This document shows, one piece after another, positions 50,379 to 60,412 of a stretch of 64,000 bases of DNA. Each line of letters opens with the position of its first letter. The first letter of the stretch is position 1. The position numbers were made by a program, and so were the translations under genes. This stretch comes from an uncultured Gammaproteobacteria bacterium. GTDB lineage: Bacteria > Pseudomonadota > Gammaproteobacteria > Arenicellales > JAANXG01. The stretch lies in contig CAMYJT010000001.1 of NCBI GenBank assembly GCA_947258785.1, forward strand, positions 186,001 through 250,000, in the 5' to 3' direction. The notes below the pieces were generated by a model. The model searched no databases. It had not been told where the DNA came from and saw nothing but the letters and a program-made list of their open reading frames with translations.

Positions 50379-51398
50379 ATGAAGATCGCAAAGGCGCTCG
50401 CGACGGGCGTGGTTTTGTTCGTTCTCCCCATCAGCCTCGCCCACGCGGGTACGCTGGATACCGTGAAACAGCGTGGTCACGTGAAATGCGGGGTCAATAC
50501 GGGACTGCCGGGCTTTTCGTTTCCCGATGACAAGGGCAGATGGAGCGGCCTCGACGTCGACGTCTGTCGGGCAATCGCCGCCGCCGTGCTGGGCGACGCC
50601 GAAAAGGTCAAGTTCACACCGTTAAACGCCAAAGAGCGGTTCACCGCGGTGCAGTCCGGCGAGGTCGACGTTCTATCCCGAAACACCACCTGGACGCAGA
50701 CCCGGGACACCTCGCTGGGCCTCAACTTCACCAGCGTAACGTACTACGACGGCCAGGGCTTTATGATTAAAAAGAATTTAGGGGTAAAAAGCGCGAAAGA
50801 GCTGGACGGTGCAGCGGTTTGCATCCAGGCCGGCACCACCACGGAGCTCAACCTGGACGATTACTTCAGAAGCAACGGCATGAAATATTCACCGATCACC
50901 TACGACAAAGGGGCGGAAACGGTGAAAGGCTTCGAGGCGGGACGCTGCGATGTATTGACCTCCGACCAGTCGCAGTTGTACGCCCTGCGTATTCAGCTCA
51001 AAGACCCGGGCTCGGCGATGATTTTGCCGGAGGTGATCTCGAAAGAACCGCTGGGGCCGGTGGTGCGTCAAGGAGATGACGAGTGGTTTAACATCGTAAA
51101 ATGGTCCTTGTTCGCCATGGTCCAGTCTGAGGACATGGGCATCTCATCGAAAAACGTCGACGAATTAAAGGCCAACAGCAAAGATCCCGGCATCCGCCGC
51201 CTGCTCGGGCTCGAGGGCATCGCCGGCAAGGGGCTCGGACTGGCTGACGACTGGGCGTACCAAATCGTCAAGCAAGTCGGCAACTATGCCGAGGCGTTCG
51301 AACGCAACGTCGGCCAAGGCAGCCCGCTCAAGATCGCTCGCGGTCTGAATGCACTGTGGACCGCCGGCGGTCTTCAATACGCACCACCGTTCCGTTGA
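50379..51398 (+). CDS. aapJ: General L-amino acid ABC transporter substrate-binding protein AapJ
   Basis: 339 residues with a signal peptide ending A-H-A near residue 23 and GGAGG before the start. The type 3 solute-binding pattern is clear: V-K-C-G-V-N-T-G-L-P-G-F, W-S-G-L-D-V-D-V-C-R-A-I-A-A, N-T-T-W-T-Q-T-R-D and C-I-Q-A-G-T-T-T-E-L-N. AapJ/BztA proteins bind a broad range of L-amino acids in the periplasm. First gene of a complete aapJQMP operon; a large hairpin separates it from aapQ. Confidence 0.95.
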   Translation: MKIAKALATGVVLFVLPISLAHAGTLDTVKQRGHVKCGVNTGLPGFSFPDDKGRWSGLDVDVCRAIAAAVLGDAEKVKFTPLNAKERFTAVQSGEVDVLSRNTTWTQTRDTSLGLNFTSVTYYDGQGFMIKKNLGVKSAKELDGAAVCIQAGTTTELNLDDYFRSNGMKYSPITYDKGAETVKGFEAGRCDVLTSDQSQLYALRIQLKDPGSAMILPEVISKEPLGPVVRQGDDEWFNIVKWSLFAMVQSEDMGISSKNVDELKANSKDPGIRRLLGLEGIAGKGLGLADDWAYQIVKQVGNYAEAFERNVGQGSPLKIARGLNALWTAGGLQYAPPFR

Positions 51399-51409
51399 TC
51401 GACACGAAC

Positions 51410-51443
51410 GCCGGCCCGCCTCCCTAGCGGGAGTCGGGCCGGC
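51410..51443 (+). other. Intercistronic hairpin between aapJ and aapQ
   Basis: GCCGGCCCG at 51410-51418 pairs with CGGGCCGGC at 51435-51443, and an inner CTCCC at 51420-51424 pairs with GGGAG at 51429-51433. There is no T-run, so read-through into aapQ is likely. Such hairpins after a binding-protein gene commonly stabilise its mRNA and give more binding protein than permease. Confidence 0.65.
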
Positions 51444-51472
51444 CTCTCCCCGGTCGCCGCAAGACCCCGCGC

Positions 51473-52663
51473 ATGAGTGAAAAGCCCCTTTCGGCGCCAT
51501 CCGAAACCAAAACCTCGCTCCTGAATAATCCGACGTTCCGCTCGGTAACGTTTCAGGTGGTAATGGTGTTGGCGGTTGTTGCGTTTTTCGTGTACATCGC
51601 CAACAACACGCTCAACAACATGGCGCAGCGTGGCATCTCCACCGGATTCGGGTTTCTCGATCAGAAAGCCGGTTTTGGAATTCTGATGTCGCTGATTGAA
51701 TACGATGCGGACCATACCTACGGCCGCACCTTCTTCGTCGGCCTGCTCAACACCCTTCTGGTCTCATTTCTGGGCATCGTTGTCGCGACGATCCTGGGTT
51801 TCATAATCGGTGTCGCCCGCTTGTCCGCAAACTGGCTGATCGCCCGTATTGCGGCCGCCTATATCGAGATTTTTCGCAACATTCCGCTGCTGTTACAGAT
51901 TCTATTCTGGTATTTCGCGGTGCTCAGCGCGCTGCCATCGCCGCGGCAGTCCCTATCCATATTTGGTGTCGGATACCTGAACGTGCGCGGCCTGTATCTG
52001 CCGGCACCGGTGCCGGAACCCGGTATGCTGGCGGTGGGGGTAGGTTTCGTGCTCGGCTTAGTGGCCGCGGTGTTCGTAACCAGGTGGGCGCACAAACGCC
52101 AGGAGCGCACCGGCCAGCAATTTCCGGTGTTTTATACCGGAGTCGGCCTGATCATCGGACTGCCGCTGCTGGTCTTCGCCGCCACAGGTTTCCCATTGGG
52201 TTGGGACATGCCGGTCCTCAAAGGTTTTAACTTTCGGGGCGGGCTGCCGGTCATCCCCGAGCTGGTGGCGCTGGTGCTGGCGCTGTCCATATACACCGCC
52301 GCATTCATCGCCGAGATCGTACGCGCCGGCATTCTTGCGGTCAGCCACGGTCAAACCGAGGCGGCCCGCGCGCTGGGGCTGAGACCGAACCTGACGTTGC
52401 GCCTGGTGGTGATTCCACAGGCGATGCGGGTGATTATTCCGCCTCTGACCAGTCAGTACCTGAATTTGGCGAAGAACTCCTCCTTAGCCACCGCCGTGGG
52501 TTACCCGGACCTGGTGGCGGTGTGGTCGGGAACCACCCTCAATCAAACCGGCCAGGCGGTGGAAATCATCCTCATGACCATGGCGGTGTATTTGACCATC
52601 AGCCTGCTGATTTCAGCGTTCATGAATTGGTACAACAATCGAAAAGCCCTGGTGGAACGCTAG
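51473..52663 (+). CDS. aapQ: Amino acid ABC transporter permease AapQ
   Basis: 396 residues. The N-terminal helix V-M-V-L-A-V-V-A-F-F-V-Y-I-A is followed by F-L-D-Q-K-A-G-F-G-I and the HisMQ-type permease core. It has the long central insertion characteristic of AapQ/BztB, and the EAA loop G-Q-T-E-A-A-R-A-L-G-L near residues 293-303. It forms the inner-membrane channel with AapM. The next gene starts 2 bases after its stop. Confidence 0.94.
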   Translation: MSEKPLSAPSETKTSLLNNPTFRSVTFQVVMVLAVVAFFVYIANNTLNNMAQRGISTGFGFLDQKAGFGILMSLIEYDADHTYGRTFFVGLLNTLLVSFLGIVVATILGFIIGVARLSANWLIARIAAAYIEIFRNIPLLLQILFWYFAVLSALPSPRQSLSIFGVGYLNVRGLYLPAPVPEPGMLAVGVGFVLGLVAAVFVTRWAHKRQERTGQQFPVFYTGVGLIIGLPLLVFAATGFPLGWDMPVLKGFNFRGGLPVIPELVALVLALSIYTAAFIAEIVRAGILAVSHGQTEAARALGLRPNLTLRLVVIPQAMRVIIPPLTSQYLNLAKNSSLATAVGYPDLVAVWSGTTLNQTGQAVEIILMTMAVYLTISLLISAFMNWYNNRKALVER

Positions 52664-52665
52664 TG

Positions 52666-53781
52666 ATGTCCCAGCCAGGCGTGACGATGGAATTCAAAAT
52701 GCATCCGGAACTGCCACCCCCGGCGATGACGGTGGGTGTCGTCGGCTGGTTCAGACAAAATCTCTTTTCGTCGCTCGCCAACACAATCCTGACCCTGGTG
52801 GCGGTATACATGCTGTACATCACGCTGGTGCCGCTGATCCAGTGGGCGTTCATTGACTCCAACTGGGCCGGCACCAGCCGCGACGATTGCACCGGCGGCG
52901 GGGCTTGCTGGGTATTCATCGTCAAGCGCCTGGATCAGTTTATCTATGGCTTCTATCCCGAGGCCGAGCGCTGGCGGGTCCAGCTCAGCTTCGCCCTGTT
53001 GGCCGCGCTGTGCGTTCCGTTGTTCGTAAAGCGGCTCCCGAAAAAGGTGTGGCTGGGGGCGTTCCTCTTATTCGTCTACCCCGTGTTGGCATTTTTCCTC
53101 CTCTACGGCGGCCCATTCGGTCTTCAGGTTATCGCGACGGACCAGTGGGGCGGACTGATGCTGACGCTGGTGCTGTCCAGCGTCGGGATGGTGGCGTCTC
53201 TGCCGATAGGAATACTACTGGCGTTGGGGCGGCGTTCGACCATGCCCATCGTGCGCACCTTCTGCGTTGCATTCATCGAACTGTGGCGGGGCGTACCGTT
53301 GATCACGGTGTTGTTCATGTCCTCCGTAATGCTGCCGCTGTTTTTTCCCGAAGGCGTAACCTTGGACAAGCTGGTGCGCGCCCTGATCGGCATCACTTTA
53401 TTTGAATCCGCCTATATGGCGGAGGTGGTCCGGGGGGGACTGCAGGCGATTCCCAAAGGGCAGTACGAAGCCGCCAAGGCATTGGGGCTCAATTTTTGGA
53501 AGAGCATGGCGCTGATCGTCATGCCCCAGGCCCTGAAGCTCGTTATCCCCGGCATAGTCAATACGTTCATTGCCCTGTTCAAGGATACGACGCTGGTAAT
53601 CATTATCGGCCTGTTCGACATCCTCGGGGCGGTGGAGGCGGCGATCAAGGATCCCAGCTGGCTTGGTTACGCGATCGAGGGTTACGTCTTTGCCGCTTTG
53701 GTATTCTGGATATTTTGCTATGGAATGTCGCGCTACAGTCAGGCCCTGGAGCGCAAATTGAGTACGGGCCACACGCAATAG
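52666..53781 (+). CDS. aapM: Amino acid ABC transporter permease AapM
   Basis: 371 residues from the ATG at 52666; the frame is open upstream only in the shadow of aapQ. It shows N-L-F-S-S-L-A-N-T-I-L-T-L near the start, a periplasmic loop with W-A-G-T-S-R-D-D-C, several membrane segments, and the EAA loop G-Q-Y-E-A-A-K-A-L-G-L. It pairs with AapQ in the inner membrane. The ATPase gene follows after 16 bases. Confidence 0.95.
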   Translation: MSQPGVTMEFKMHPELPPPAMTVGVVGWFRQNLFSSLANTILTLVAVYMLYITLVPLIQWAFIDSNWAGTSRDDCTGGGACWVFIVKRLDQFIYGFYPEAERWRVQLSFALLAALCVPLFVKRLPKKVWLGAFLLFVYPVLAFFLLYGGPFGLQVIATDQWGGLMLTLVLSSVGMVASLPIGILLALGRRSTMPIVRTFCVAFIELWRGVPLITVLFMSSVMLPLFFPEGVTLDKLVRALIGITLFESAYMAEVVRGGLQAIPKGQYEAAKALGLNFWKSMALIVMPQALKLVIPGIVNTFIALFKDTTLVIIIGLFDILGAVEAAIKDPSWLGYAIEGYVFAALVFWIFCYGMSRYSQALERKLSTGHTQ

Positions 53782-53797
53782 TTAAGGTGACGACACC

Positions 53798-54565
53798 ATG
53801 ACGAATCAACAGACCGCAGAGACATCGACGGTCCCCATAATCGAGATCGAGAACATGCACAAGTGGTTCGGCCAGTTTCACGTGCTGAGAGACATCAATC
53901 TCAAGGTAAACAAAGGGGAACGATTCGTCATCTGCGGACCATCGGGGTCGGGCAAATCCACTTTGATCCGCTGCATTAACCGCCTGGAAGACCACCAACA
54001 AGGACGCATCGCCGTTGACGGAACCGAACTCACCGACGATCTGAAAAACATAGAGACCATACGGCGCGAAGTCGGAATGGTATTTCAGCACTTCAACCTA
54101 TTCCCCCATCTCACGATTTTAGACAACTTGGTGCTGGCACCGCTCTGGGTGCGCAAAATGCCGAAATCCGAGGCGGAAGAGATCGCCATGAGGTATCTCG
54201 AGCGCGTCAAGATTCCTGAACAGGCCGCCAAGTACCCCGGCCAGTTGTCCGGAGGTCAGCAACAGCGCGTCGCCATCGCCAGGGCGTTGTGCATGAATCC
54301 TAAAATCATGTTGTTCGACGAACCGACCTCAGCCCTGGATCCGGAAATGATCAAAGAAGTGTTGGATGTAATGATAGAACTCGCGGAGGAGGGCATGACC
54401 ATGTTGTGCGTCACCCATGAAATGGGCTTCGCCAAGACGGTTGCCAACGAGGTAATCTTCATGGACGAAGGGCAGATTGTCGAAAAGGCCGAGCCCGACA
54501 CGTTTTTCAACAAGCCGAAGTCCGACCGTACCCGGCAGTTTTTGAGCCAGATCCTCACCCACTGA
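53798..54565 (+). CDS. aapP: Amino acid ABC transporter ATP-binding protein AapP
   Basis: 255 residues. Walker [10 protein letters not shown] is at residues 45-53, Q-loop F-Q-H-F-N-L-F-P, signature [15 protein letters not shown] and Walker [12 protein letters not shown]. The H-loop lies in C-V-T-H-E-M-G-F-A. It powers the AapQM importer at the cytoplasmic face. Last gene of the operon; no clear terminator hairpin follows before the convergent methyltransferase gene. Confidence 0.97.
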   Translation: MTNQQTAETSTVPIIEIENMHKWFGQFHVLRDINLKVNKGERFVICGPSGSGKSTLIRCINRLEDHQQGRIAVDGTELTDDLKNIETIRREVGMVFQHFNLFPHLTILDNLVLAPLWVRKMPKSEAEEIAMRYLERVKIPEQAAKYPGQLSGGQQQRVAIARALCMNPKIMLFDEPTSALDPEMIKEVLDVMIELAEEGMTMLCVTHEMGFAKTVANEVIFMDEGQIVEKAEPDTFFNKPKSDRTRQFLSQILTH

Positions 54566-54685
54566 CCCCGCACAGCTCCCGAGCAGGGTAAATGCGAATT
54601 CCATCGTTACGCGAGGCCCTGGGCAACTTGTGGGCCGGTCCTGGCGTGCTTCAGTCCAACACCGGTGCACCCCCGCGCAATTCGA

Positions 54686-55324
54686 TTACCCGCGCTTGAA
54701 GGCCAACATCACACCATCGCGAACCGTAAGCAATAAATTGTCCACGCGCTGGTCGTCCTGAACGTGACGATTAAACGCATCGACCGCTCGGTCTGCATCC
54801 TGTTCGGGCTGCAGTACCCGCCCCGACCAGAGTGTATTATCGGCTACCAGCAGTCCACGCCGGCGTAGCAGCGGCAGACAACACTCGTAGTACTCAATAT
54901 AGCCCTCCTTATCAGCGTCCAAAAAAACCATGTCGAACCCGCCAGTGAGTCCCCTCAATGACTGTTTCGCCGGCCCCAGCATAATCCTAACCTTCCCACC
55001 GTGCCGGCTGCGCTTGAGAAAGTCACGGGCAACCGCAGCTCGTGTTTCATCGATTTCGCAGCTGATTAGCTCACCGTCGTCGGGAAGCTCCTCGGCCATG
55101 GCCAGTGCGGAGTAACCGGTGAACAGTCCGATTTCCAGCACCCTCCGCGCGGCGAGCATACGCACCACCATCTTGAGCAAACCGCCCACCAGAGCACCGG
55201 TGACCATTTGCGCGTCTGTACAATGTTCAAGGGTGTAGTGTGCCAGCTCCTGCATTAACGTCGATGGTGCACTGGAATGTCGGATAGCGTAGTCTTCTAG
55301 CCGTGCATCGATGAGCGGTATCAT
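54686..55324 (-). CDS. Class I SAM-dependent O-methyltransferase (caffeoyl-CoA OMT-like)
   Basis: 212 residues. The SAM motif V-L-E-I-G-L-F-T-G-Y-S-A-L-A-M-A is near residues 80-95, the metal-binding region F-D-M-V-F-L-D-A-D-K-E-G-Y near 130-142, and D-N-T-L-W-S-G-R-V follows. These are the family 3 O-methyltransferase hallmarks, Mg2+-dependent, usually on catechol-type hydroxyls. The bacterial substrate is unknown. It is divergent from glnE (76 bases) and convergent with aapP. Confidence 0.88.
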   Translation of the reverse strand: MIPLIDARLEDYAIRHSSAPSTLMQELAHYTLEHCTDAQMVTGALVGGLLKMVVRMLAARRVLEIGLFTGYSALAMAEELPDDGELISCEIDETRAAVARDFLKRSRHGGKVRIMLGPAKQSLRGLTGGFDMVFLDADKEGYIEYYECCLPLLRRRGLLVADNTLWSGRVLQPEQDADRAVDAFNRHVQDDQRVDNLLLTVRDGVMLAFKRG

Positions 55325-55400
55325 GGTTGGATCATCATTTAACTGTACAGTCGGCGGATGTCGATTATAACCTTGTTGAGTTCAGGGCCTACGCTGGGCG

Positions 55401-58313
55401 ATGAGTGACATCCTGACCGCATCGAACCACAAACACACCGGGGACCGTTTCCCGAGATCGCTGCAACACCGACTTCAGAGGTATTGGCGGGACCTTGAGT
55501 TGGCGCTCCACAAGGCGGACCTGAGTCTGGGTCTGGACAGCCGCCAACAGGAGCAACTGAACCGTGCCTGGGCCAGCAGCGACTTCGTTGCCAATACCTG
55601 TATCCAGCGACCCGGCCTGCTGTGCGAGCTTGTCGCCAGCGGAGATCTCAGCCGCCCATACCAGCAGGGAGAGTTAGGGCGGCGCAGCGCTGCGGTATTC
55701 TCGAAGGTCATGGACGAGCAATCGTTACGACGCGTACTGCGTCAATGGCGACTGCGCGAGTCTCTGCGGATTGCCTGGCGCGATCTGTCGGGCCTCGCCG
55801 ACCTGGACGAGGTATTGGCTCTGATGACGGAATTGGCGGACGTCAGCGTTCAGTTGACACTCGATCACTGTTACCGGTGGTTGGGGCAGAAGAACGGTCT
55901 GCCGATGGGTGAGGCTAGCGGGCGGCCGGTCCATTTCATCGTAGTCGGTTTGGGCAAACTGGGGGGGCGGGAACTCAATTTTTCCTCGGACATAGACTTG
56001 ATGTTCGCATACGCTGAGGAGGGCGCAACCGATGCGCGGCGACCAATCAGTAACCATGAATTTTTCACCAAGCTTGGACGACAGCTGATCTCGAACCTGG
56101 AAGACTTCACCGAGGACGGATTCGTATTCCGCGTCGACATGAGGCTGCGCCCGAATGGGCGCAGCGGGCCATTGGCGCTGTCCTTCGATGCTGTCGAACA
56201 CTACTACCAAACTCATGGCCGCGACTGGGAGCGCTATGCCTTGCTTAAAGCTCGGGTAGTCGCTGGTAATTCGCATACCGGCGAGCAACTGCTGGAGCGC
56301 TTGCGGCCGTTCGTGTACCGGAAATATCTGGACTTCGGGGCCATCGAGGCGATACGCGACATGAAACAGATGATCGCGCGGGAACTCGGGCGAAAGTCTA
56401 TCTCTAACAACATCAAGCTTGGTCAAGGCGGGATCCGTGAGATCGAATTCATTGTCCAGAGTCTGCAGCTGATACGGGGCGGCCGGGAACCCGACCTACA
56501 AACGAACCGGCTGTTCGAGGCACTCAATAGTCTAGCCGATTCCGGTGTACTGGATCCGCAGATCGCCGACGAACTCGAGATTGCGTATCGATTTCTACGT
56601 AACGTTGAGCATCGGCTACAGATGGTGGCGGAACAACAAACCCATCTGTTGCCGAAGTCACCCGACGCGCAACAACGCCTTGCTGTTGCCGCAGGATTCG
56701 AGCAGTGGACGCAATTTGAGACGCATATTCTCAGCACAATGAGCACCGTTCATGGGCATTTCAGCCAGGTGTTCGCAACCGATGCAGACAAACTCAGCGA
56801 CGCCACATTGCACGCGAAGGATATTTGGTTAGGAATCCTGGACGAATCGGCCACAGGGCGGGGCCTCGCTAAGGCCGGCTACGCGGATGCCGATGCGGCG
56901 CTCCAGCGACTTCGTACTTTTAGACACAGTCATACCTATCAGATTCACTCCAAGTACGGGCGTGAACGGTTGGACCGTTTGATGCCGCTGCTCATCGCAC
57001 AGGCCGCCGACACCGAGGATCCCAACCAGACGCTCCATCGGCTGATGCAGCTGGTAGAGTCCATCGGGCGGCGTTCCGCCTACTTGATGTTGCTGGTGGA
57101 GAATCCGCTGGCCTTGACGGAATTAGTGAAACTCAGCGCCGCCAGCGCCTGGATAACCAATTGGATCAGCCAGCACCCGTTGTTATTGGATGAACTGTTG
57201 CAACCTATTTCGTCGTCCCCGCTCATCAGCCCCGGGGAAATTCGCACGGAGATCGAACAACGCCTGGCCTCCATCGAGGCGGACGATCTCGAGACTCAAA
57301 TGGAGGTGTTGCGCGAGGTGCACCATGCGCAAATCCTGAAAGTCGCTGCCGCCGACGTATTGGACTACCTGTCCAGCAAGGAAGTAGCGCGGCACCTGTG
57401 CGCGATCGCCGAATTGCTTCTGCAATACGTCGTCAATGTCGCCGAAGCCAGCCAAAGAAATAAATTCGGCAGCCCCAGCGCCATAAAAGAAGAACAGCAC
57501 CCGGAGTTCGGTATAGTCGCCTACGGAAAACTCGGCAGCCTCGAGCTCGGTTACCATTCTGACCTTGATCTGGTATTCATACATGACGGCGCGGTACCCC
57601 AGGGAAGCACCCAGGGTGGGAGGCGCAGCATTTCGAACCAGCAGTACTACGGGCGTCTCGGGCAACGTATCGTACATATCTTGACCACGCGGACCGCCAC
57701 TGGTGTCCTGTACGAGATCGATACACGATTGCGTCCGAGCGGCCGCGCCGGCCCCCTCGTTACGTCGATGAGCGCCTACGCCGCCTATCAGCGTAAACGC
57801 GCATGGACGTGGGAGCACCAGGCACTGGTGAGAGCACGGATGATAAGCGGTGGAGATCGATTGCAGCAGCGATTCGAGACCATCCGCCACCAGGTGCTCA
57901 CCCAATATCGTGACCCAGACACGTTGCGACGGGACATCCGCGAGATGCGTGAAAAAATGGTGGCGGCTCACGACCAGTCGGACCAACAGGTCTTCGATCT
58001 CAAGCAGGGGAAGGGTGGAATAGTTGACATTGAGTTCATAGTTCAATATTACGTGTTGCGATGGGCTCACGGTTTCCCGGATCTGGCCCGGCCGCGCAGC
58101 AGTTTGGGTATTTTGGACGAGCTGCAGACCGCGGGACTGCTTCATGACGCGCATCACCGTCTATTGACCGATGCGTACAACCGCTACCTCACGGCGGAGC
58201 TGCGTTTGAAGCTCACGGAAAAGCCGTCGCTGGTGGGGGTGAGTGAACTGACCGAACTGCGTCGCGAGGTAGCGGATCTATGGCACAAGATATTCGAGGC
58301 ACAGCCTCAGTGA
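55401..58313 (+). CDS. glnE: Bifunctional glutamine synthetase adenylyltransferase/deadenylase GlnE
   Basis: 970 residues with two nucleotidyltransferase modules. The first has G-L-G-K-L-G-G-R-E-L-N-F-S-S-D-I-D-L near residue 193; the second has Y-G-K-L-G-S-L-E-L-G-Y-H-S-D-L-D-L near 709. Helical domains lie between. The N-terminal half removes and the C-terminal half adds AMP on glutamine synthetase according to PII state and glutamine. It is 55 bases before ilvE, an order also known from Pseudomonas. Confidence 0.97.
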   Translation: MSDILTASNHKHTGDRFPRSLQHRLQRYWRDLELALHKADLSLGLDSRQQEQLNRAWASSDFVANTCIQRPGLLCELVASGDLSRPYQQGELGRRSAAVFSKVMDEQSLRRVLRQWRLRESLRIAWRDLSGLADLDEVLALMTELADVSVQLTLDHCYRWLGQKNGLPMGEASGRPVHFIVVGLGKLGGRELNFSSDIDLMFAYAEEGATDARRPISNHEFFTKLGRQLISNLEDFTEDGFVFRVDMRLRPNGRSGPLALSFDAVEHYYQTHGRDWERYALLKARVVAGNSHTGEQLLERLRPFVYRKYLDFGAIEAIRDMKQMIARELGRKSISNNIKLGQGGIREIEFIVQSLQLIRGGREPDLQTNRLFEALNSLADSGVLDPQIADELEIAYRFLRNVEHRLQMVAEQQTHLLPKSPDAQQRLAVAAGFEQWTQFETHILSTMSTVHGHFSQVFATDADKLSDATLHAKDIWLGILDESATGRGLAKAGYADADAALQRLRTFRHSHTYQIHSKYGRERLDRLMPLLIAQAADTEDPNQTLHRLMQLVESIGRRSAYLMLLVENPLALTELVKLSAASAWITNWISQHPLLLDELLQPISSSPLISPGEIRTEIEQRLASIEADDLETQMEVLREVHHAQILKVAAADVLDYLSSKEVARHLCAIAELLLQYVVNVAEASQRNKFGSPSAIKEEQHPEFGIVAYGKLGSLELGYHSDLDLVFIHDGAVPQGSTQGGRRSISNQQYYGRLGQRIVHILTTRTATGVLYEIDTRLRPSGRAGPLVTSMSAYAAYQRKRAWTWEHQALVRARMISGGDRLQQRFETIRHQVLTQYRDPDTLRRDIREMREKMVAAHDQSDQQVFDLKQGKGGIVDIEFIVQYYVLRWAHGFPDLARPRSSLGILDELQTAGLLHDAHHRLLTDAYNRYLTAELRLKLTEKPSLVGVSELTELRREVADLWHKIFEAQPQ

Positions 58314-58368
58314 GCTGATTTCAATCTGATGATAGACAAACTTCTTCCGTCCAAGGGGTAACAAAGCA

Positions 58369-59289
58369 ATGACATTTGCCGATCGCGATGGCGTGATCTG
58401 GATGAACGGCGAGCTGGTGCCTTGGCGCGAAGCCAAGATACACGTGCTCACTCACACACTTCATTATGGAATGGGGGTGTTTGAGGGCGTGCGAGCGTAC
58501 AAGGCCGGGCAGGGTACAGCCGTATTTCGACTGCAGGACCATACTGACCGCTTGTTTCGTTCCGCTCACATTATGGGCATTAAGATACCGTTCGACAGGC
58601 ACACTCTGAACGAAGCGCAAAAAACGGTTATGCGAGAAAACCGTTTGGAGAGTGCGTACATTCGTCCTGTTGTTTACTACGGTTCGGAAGGCATGGGGCT
58701 GCACGCAGGAAATCTTAGGGTTCATGTCGCCGTGGCGAGTTGGGAATGGGGCGCCTATCTCGGAGACGAGGGTCTCGATAAAGGGATTCGTGTTAAGACG
58801 TCATCATTTACCCGCCACCATGTGAACAGCACCATGTGCAAGGCCAAGGCGAACGGCCATTACTACAACTCAATACTCGCGCTGCAAGAGGTGGTGCAGT
58901 CCGGTTACGATGAGGCCTTGCTGTTGGATACCGAGGGGCACGTGGCCGAAGGCAGTGGCGAAAATATTTTTATTGTGCGTAACGGACAAATACTGACTCC
59001 AGACCTGACTTCCGCGCTGGAAGGTATAACACGGGCCACGGCGGTCCAACTGCTTGGTGAGATGGGCATGGAGGTCAGAGAGAAGCGCATCACACGCGAT
59101 GAAGTATACGTTTCGGACGAGGCGTTTTTTACCGGTACCGCGGCAGAGATCACTCCGATCAGGGAATTAGACGACCGCGCGATTGGCAATGGCGGACGTG
59201 GTCCGGTCACCGAGCGATTGCAGGAACTGTACTTCGACGCGGTCCACGGCCGCAGCGAGCAACATACCGGCTGGCTGACTTACATCTGA
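58369..59289 (+). CDS. ilvE: Branched-chain amino acid aminotransferase IlvE
   Basis: 306 residues, fold-type IV PLP enzyme. W-M-N-G-E-L-V-P-W-R at the start, H-Y-G-M-G-V-F-E-G-V-R-A-Y, the PLP-lysine region C-K-A-K-A-N-G-H-Y-Y-N-S, and A-E-G-S-G-E-N-I-F are visible. It transaminates Ile, Leu and Val with 2-oxoglutarate in the cytoplasm. An A-rich GGGGTAACAAAGCA stretch precedes the start. It is followed by waaF after 40 bases. Confidence 0.96.
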   Translation: MTFADRDGVIWMNGELVPWREAKIHVLTHTLHYGMGVFEGVRAYKAGQGTAVFRLQDHTDRLFRSAHIMGIKIPFDRHTLNEAQKTVMRENRLESAYIRPVVYYGSEGMGLHAGNLRVHVAVASWEWGAYLGDEGLDKGIRVKTSSFTRHHVNSTMCKAKANGHYYNSILALQEVVQSGYDEALLLDTEGHVAEGSGENIFIVRNGQILTPDLTSALEGITRATAVQLLGEMGMEVREKRITRDEVYVSDEAFFTGTAAEITPIRELDDRAIGNGGRGPVTERLQELYFDAVHGRSEQHTGWLTYI

Positions 59290-59329
59290 ATCTCGCCATA
59301 CGGATCCCACTGCGGTCCAATTGCTCATT

Positions 59330-60412
59330 ATGCGCACCACCATACCCAAACCTCCTGTTGACCGGATATTGGTGGTGGGTCCCTCGTGGGTGGGGGATAT
59401 GGTCATGGCCCAATGCCTGTTCAAGACTTTGAGGCGACAGCACCCCGCGGCGCGCATCGACGTGCTTGCACCGGCGTGGTCTTTGCCGTTGCTGAGCCGG
59501 ATGAGTGAGGTCACCACCGCCATCGAAGCACCGTTTAAACACCGCCGGCTAAACCTCCGCCACCGCTTCCGGATCGGTAGGTCGCTGGTGGATACCGGAT
59601 ATCAATGGTCAATTGTGTTGCCAAACTCTTGGAAGGCCGCCCTGGTCCCCATGTTTGCGAACATTCCCCGACGAACCGGTTATCTGGGTGAACAAAGGTG
59701 GGGCTTGCTCAACGACATTCGCCGCCTGAACCTCGACCGCACGCCTATGACTGCGCAGCGGTTTGTTGCGCTGGCCTACGCTGAGGACCAAACCACATCC
59801 TCCACATCGTCTGTCCCGCTGCCCCGGCTCTTCGTGGACCGAACGCACGTGAAACAGTCGCTTGTTGAGCTGGATGTCAGGGCACCGAATAGGTTGTTGG
59901 TGCTGTGTCCCGGTTCTGAATTCGGGGACGCGAAGCGCTGGCCTGAGGAATACTACTCGGAGATCGCCCAGCGCATGCTGCGTCAGGGCTGGTCGGTGTG
60001 GTTGATGGGATCAGAGTACGACACGGAGGCGGCGACACGGATTCAGGAGCAGTGCCAATCCCGCTGCGTTAATCTGACCGGGCGCACAACTCTGGGACAA
60101 GCGATAGACTTGTTGTCCCTGGCAAACCTGGTTGTCTCCAACGACTCTGGACTGATGCACATCGCCGCCGCGTTGGACCGACCGACGGTGGCGATATATG
60201 GATCGACTGATCCTAAGATGACTCCGCCAATCAGCGCGACAAGCACGGTAGTATCGCAGGGACTGCCGTGCAGTCCCTGCTTCAAGCGGCGGTGTCCACT
60301 CGGCCACCTACGATGTTTGCGGGAGATCACGCCCGACCACGTTTTGAATTCGGCGGCAGGTCTCTTAGACCGCGAAGCCGACTCCGGGCGGCCGGTTGCC
60401 GTGAGTGAATGA
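59330..60412 (+). CDS. waaF: ADP-heptose:LPS heptosyltransferase II
   Basis: 360 residues from the ATG at 59330 (a TTG at 59321 is an alternative). GT9 pattern: I-L-V-V-G-P-S-W-V-G-D-M-V-M-A-Q at the start, C-P-G-S-E-F-G-D-A-K-R-W-P near the middle and V-S-N-D-S-G-L-M-H-I-A-A-A near residues 269-281. It adds the second heptose to the LPS inner core. The S-P-C-F-K-R-R-C-P-L-G-H cysteine stretch near the end is typical. The stop overlaps the waaC start by 4 bases. Confidence 0.95.
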   Translation: MRTTIPKPPVDRILVVGPSWVGDMVMAQCLFKTLRRQHPAARIDVLAPAWSLPLLSRMSEVTTAIEAPFKHRRLNLRHRFRIGRSLVDTGYQWSIVLPNSWKAALVPMFANIPRRTGYLGEQRWGLLNDIRRLNLDRTPMTAQRFVALAYAEDQTTSSTSSVPLPRLFVDRTHVKQSLVELDVRAPNRLLVLCPGSEFGDAKRWPEEYYSEIAQRMLRQGWSVWLMGSEYDTEAATRIQEQCQSRCVNLTGRTTLGQAIDLLSLANLVVSNDSGLMHIAAALDRPTVAIYGSTDPKMTPPISATSTVVSQGLPCSPCFKRRCPLGHLRCLREITPDHVLNSAAGLLDREADSGRPVAVSE

